Assembly (NCBI RefSeq): GCF_030362795.1
Contig: NZ_JAUCBM010000016.1
Location: forward strand, 1 to 64,000
DNA: 64,000 nt
Direction: 5' to 3'
Source: Pseudochrobactrum kiredjianiae
GTDB taxonomy: Bacteria; Pseudomonadota; Alphaproteobacteria; Rhizobiales; Rhizobiaceae
In this document: one piece after another, positions 62,012-64,000 of the stretch
Layout of the letters: the number at the start of each line of letters is the position of its first letter
Numbering within the stretch: the first letter of the stretch is position 1
The notes under the pieces: generated by a model
The model's input: only the letters and a program-made list of their open reading frames with translations
Told to the model about the DNA's origin: nothing
The model's database searches: none
Translations under genes and position numbers: made by a program

Positions 62012-62824
62012 TTAATTGCCTGCTGTCTTAAATTTGGAAAATCGGGTGACAAGCTGGAGCATAATCATGCTCAGCCATGTAATGCCGAATGCAATAATCG
62101 CCAGCGCTGATGGTTCATAAGCACGGTTTGCACCGACGAGCTGCAAATAAGGACCAAAAGCTGGACGATTAAGCAGCGATGCCAGTGTAAATTCACCGAT
62201 CACAATGGCGAAAGTGATGAAAGCACCGCTCATAACGCCGGAAAGCACATTCGGGAAAATCACTTTGAACAGGATCGTCGGCCAGCTTGCGCCAAGGCTT
62301 TCAGCGGCTTCAGTCAGGGTTCGAACATCAATCGTGCGCATGGCTGTATCGATCGAGCGATACATATAAGGCAATGCCAGTGTCACATAACCGAACATCA
62401 GCAGCAAATCTGTCGCCCATGTCGAGCCGGTAAATGGCAGCCATGAGGACGAGTTATAAATTCGCAAATAGCCGAAAACGATAACAATCGCCGGAATGAC
62501 CAGTGGCATCAGTGTGATGAATTCAATGACGGGACGCAAATATGGCATGCGCAGCCGCACCCAATAGGCGGTTGGTACCACCAGAAGCACGCCGAAAATA
62601 ATCGTCATGATTGCCAGCAGAATTGAGTAGCCAAATGTTGCCTGAAAGTTCGGGTCTGTCAGCACAACGCGGTAAGCATCAAAAGAATATTCACCACGAC
62701 GCATACGTAATGAGAATTCAAAAGTGCCGATCAATGGCACAACGAAATAGATCGCGCCGATGAGAAAGGCGATCCAAGCGCCGAGGGTTTTAGGAATGAA
62801 ATATTTCAGTTTCATTTCTGCCAC
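62012..62824 (-). CDS. ABC importer permease 2 (PotC-like)
   Basis: A 270-residue inner membrane permease with six helices. The EAA loop is seen in LTEAAESLGASWPTILFKVI near residue 170, followed by FPNVLSGVMSGAFITFAIVI. It pairs with the upstream permease, overlapping it by 13 bases, so the two are translationally coupled. The pair resembles the PotB/PotC polyamine and the AEP phosphonate permeases. Confidence 0.94.
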   Translation of the reverse strand: MAEMKLKYFIPKTLGAWIAFLIGAIYFVVPLIGTFEFSLRMRRGEYSFDAYRVVLTDPNFQATFGYSILLAIMTIIFGVLLVVPTAYWVRLRMPYLRPVIEFITLMPLVIPAIVIVFGYLRIYNSSSWLPFTGSTWATDLLLMFGYVTLALPYMYRSIDTAMRTIDVRTLTEAAESLGASWPTILFKVIFPNVLSGVMSGAFITFAIVIGEFTLASLLNRPAFGPYLQLVGANRAYEPSALAIIAFGITWLSMIMLQLVTRFSKFKTAGN

Positions 62825-63714
62825 CGTTCTGCACGCATGCGCAGCCAGATATAGAGCAGATTAGAAATGCCGGTAATCAGGATCATACCCAGTGCCAGTG
62901 CATAACCAAGGTTCTGGTTATGCAGAACATCGCCGCGAATCTGCGCATAAAGCAGGATCGGTACGATATTCAGTGAAGAACCGGTCAACGCGTAGGCTGT
63001 GGCAATGGCACCGAAAGCATTAGCAAACAGCAACAGGCTGGTGCCGAGCAGGCTTGGCCAGAGAATCGGAAAGGCAACCATGCGCCAATATTGGAAAGTG
63101 GTCGCACCAAGAATGGATGATGCCTCGCGCCATTCTTTTTTCAGGCCATCGAGAGCGGGCGTGAGGATCAACACCATCAGCGGGATTTGAAAAAACAGAT
63201 AGGTCAGTGTCAGGCCGAAGAAGCTGAGCAGGTTAAAACCGGTGGCATAGAGATTGAAGCCGAACCATTCACGCAGCAAAATGGTGACAAAACCGGTACG
63301 TCCCAAAGTGGCCAGAAAGGCAAAAGCCAGTGGTACACCGGCAAAGTTGGAAGCCACACCAGAAAAAGTGAGGACAGTCGGGCGCAGAAAACGGGGCAAT
63401 TTGCCGAGCACAATCGCCCAAGCCATGAATGAGCCGATCACAGCGCCACCCAAAGCGGAGGCAAAGCTGATTTTGATCGAGACCCAATAGGCGCTCATAA
63501 TACCCGGTTCAAACAGACCAATGATATTTTGCAGGGTGAAATTACCCTGATCATCCTGAAATGCACCAACCACCAGATACATGGTCGGCCAGAGCAGGAA
63601 CAAAATTGCGAAAGCGAAAAAAGGGGCAACACCCAGCCACTCTAAAGGCAGGCGGCGCTTCGGGCGACGCGCGGGCGACGTATCAGATGTTATGCCATTG
63701 CTGGACAAGCTCAT
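62812..63714 (-). CDS. ABC importer permease 1 (PotB-like)
   Basis: A 300-residue permease. A basic cytoplasmic N-terminus (ARRPKRRLPLEW) is followed by six helices. The EAA loop is REASSILGATTFQYWRMVAF near residue 205. It contains FPILWPSLLGTSLLLFANAF, typical of the long first permease in polyamine/iron importers. First of the three-gene block behind the binding-protein gene; a 208-base gap with a strong hairpin separates them. Confidence 0.94.
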   Translation of the reverse strand: MSLSSNGITSDTSPARRPKRRLPLEWLGVAPFFAFAILFLLWPTMYLVVGAFQDDQGNFTLQNIIGLFEPGIMSAYWVSIKISFASALGGAVIGSFMAWAIVLGKLPRFLRPTVLTFSGVASNFAGVPLAFAFLATLGRTGFVTILLREWFGFNLYATGFNLLSFFGLTLTYLFFQIPLMVLILTPALDGLKKEWREASSILGATTFQYWRMVAFPILWPSLLGTSLLLFANAFGAIATAYALTGSSLNIVPILLYAQIRGDVLHNQNLGYALALGMILITGISNLLYIWLRMRAERWQK

Positions 63715-63866
63715 ATTATTTTTGCTTTTTATAGTCTGCGGCTGAAAGGCTTCCGCAGATTGAAAATGATAAAATCTGAAAACACGGGTGACCGGTCAAT
63801 TCCTGATCGCCTGAAAGCTGTGTTTTCCTAAATTGTGCTGCACAGTGTCCGTTACAAACGGATGAT

Positions 63867-63896
63867 GTTACGGAATGATCAACACCATTCCGTAAC
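63867..63896 (-). promoter_or_regulatory. Intercistronic hairpin between binding-protein and permease genes
   Basis: GTTACGGAATG (63867-63877) and CATTCCGTAAC (63886-63896), an 11-bp perfect stem with 8-base loop and no T-run. Such hairpins stabilise the upstream binding-protein mRNA and reduce permease expression in other ABC operons; this is inference here. Confidence 0.55.
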
Positions 63897-63922
63897 AGGT
63901 TTTGTGCGGTCAGCTATTCAGC

Positions 63923-64000
63923 TTACTGAACGTTTGCGCCGACAACGCTATCCCAGTTTTTGGTGATTGCGGCCTGAGATTTATCAAGCTCTTCCAAGGT
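63923..64000 (-). CDS. ABC importer substrate-binding protein, C-terminal end only
   Basis: The last 25 codons of a minus-strand gene continuing beyond the window edge. Translated it reads TLEELDKSQAAITKNW, then DSVVGANVQ and TAA. Position upstream of the two permeases and ATPase, and the ending with a Trp-Asp motif common in extracellular solute-binding proteins, support the call. Too little is present to say which substrate is bound. Confidence 0.75.
   Translation of the reverse strand, partial: TLEELDKSQAAITKNWDSVVGANVQ

Overview
The window looks like the chromosome of an alphaproteobacterium of the order Hyphomicrobiales, family Brucellaceae. The evidence is an Omp10-type Brucella lipoprotein, a CpdR cell-cycle regulator, a SuhB/MmgR-type small RNA beside N-formylglutamate amidohydrolase, an alphaproteobacterial speF-type leader before ornithine decarboxylase, and short palindromic intergenic repeats of the rhizobial/Brucella kind. 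Base composition looks close to 50 percent GC, lower than I expect for Brucella or Ochrobactrum. A Pseudochrobactrum-like genus is therefore a reasonable guess, not a demonstrated one.

Layout. (1) 1-14.4 kb is a type I secretion locus. It holds the 3' part of a giant adhesin made of about 24 bacterial Ig-like repeats, then an ABC exporter, an HlyD-type adaptor and a TolC-type outer membrane channel. A small membrane protein of unknown function lies downstream on the other strand. (2) 14.6-21.5 kb holds an LprI-like secreted protein, tRNA-Val(GAC), cpdR, N-formylglutamate amidohydrolase, a predicted sRNA with its own promoter and terminator, a HisN/IMPase-family phosphatase, an alpha/beta hydrolase, a small heat-shock protein and threonine aldolase. 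(3) 21.8-28.4 kb is the glutamate synthase operon gltBD, preceded by a 56-codon ORF with a strong ribosome binding site. (4) 28.4-38.3 kb is mostly envelope functions: an SGNH protein, a lytic transglycosylase, galU, a beta-barrel protein, an arabinose-5-phosphate isomerase, an SPFH/NfeD pair and ferrochelatase. (5) 38.4-49.8 kb has a periplasmic 5'-nucleotidase with a LysM domain, Omp10, pabB with a pabC-like lyase, oligoendopeptidase F, a DUF882 peptidase-like protein with a long Ala/Pro tail, eda, an endolysin-like muramidase and trhO. (6) 49.9-56.6 kb has modABC, an acetyltransferase, a small membrane protein, a NicO/DUF1007 metal-transport pair and a LysR regulator. (7) 56.8-64 kb has the speF-type leader and ornithine decarboxylase, a GNAT protein, 6-phosphogluconate dehydrogenase, and a PotABCD/Fbp-type ABC importer whose binding-protein gene is cut by the window edge.

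Working together: the secretion genes form one export machine for the adhesin. gltBD and threonine aldolase serve nitrogen and amino-acid metabolism. eda and gnd serve hexose-phosphate catabolism. ornithine decarboxylase and the downstream importer may both concern polyamines, although the importer's substrate is not proven.

Most genes are ordinary core genes. The least ordinary signals are: a low-GC aberrant module inside the adhesin; a dispersed two-hairpin repeat family that in places supplies stop codons or coding ends; two candidate leader peptides (before gltB and inside the speF leader); and the sRNA locus. I found no CRISPR array, insertion sequence, prophage block or clearly new defence system.
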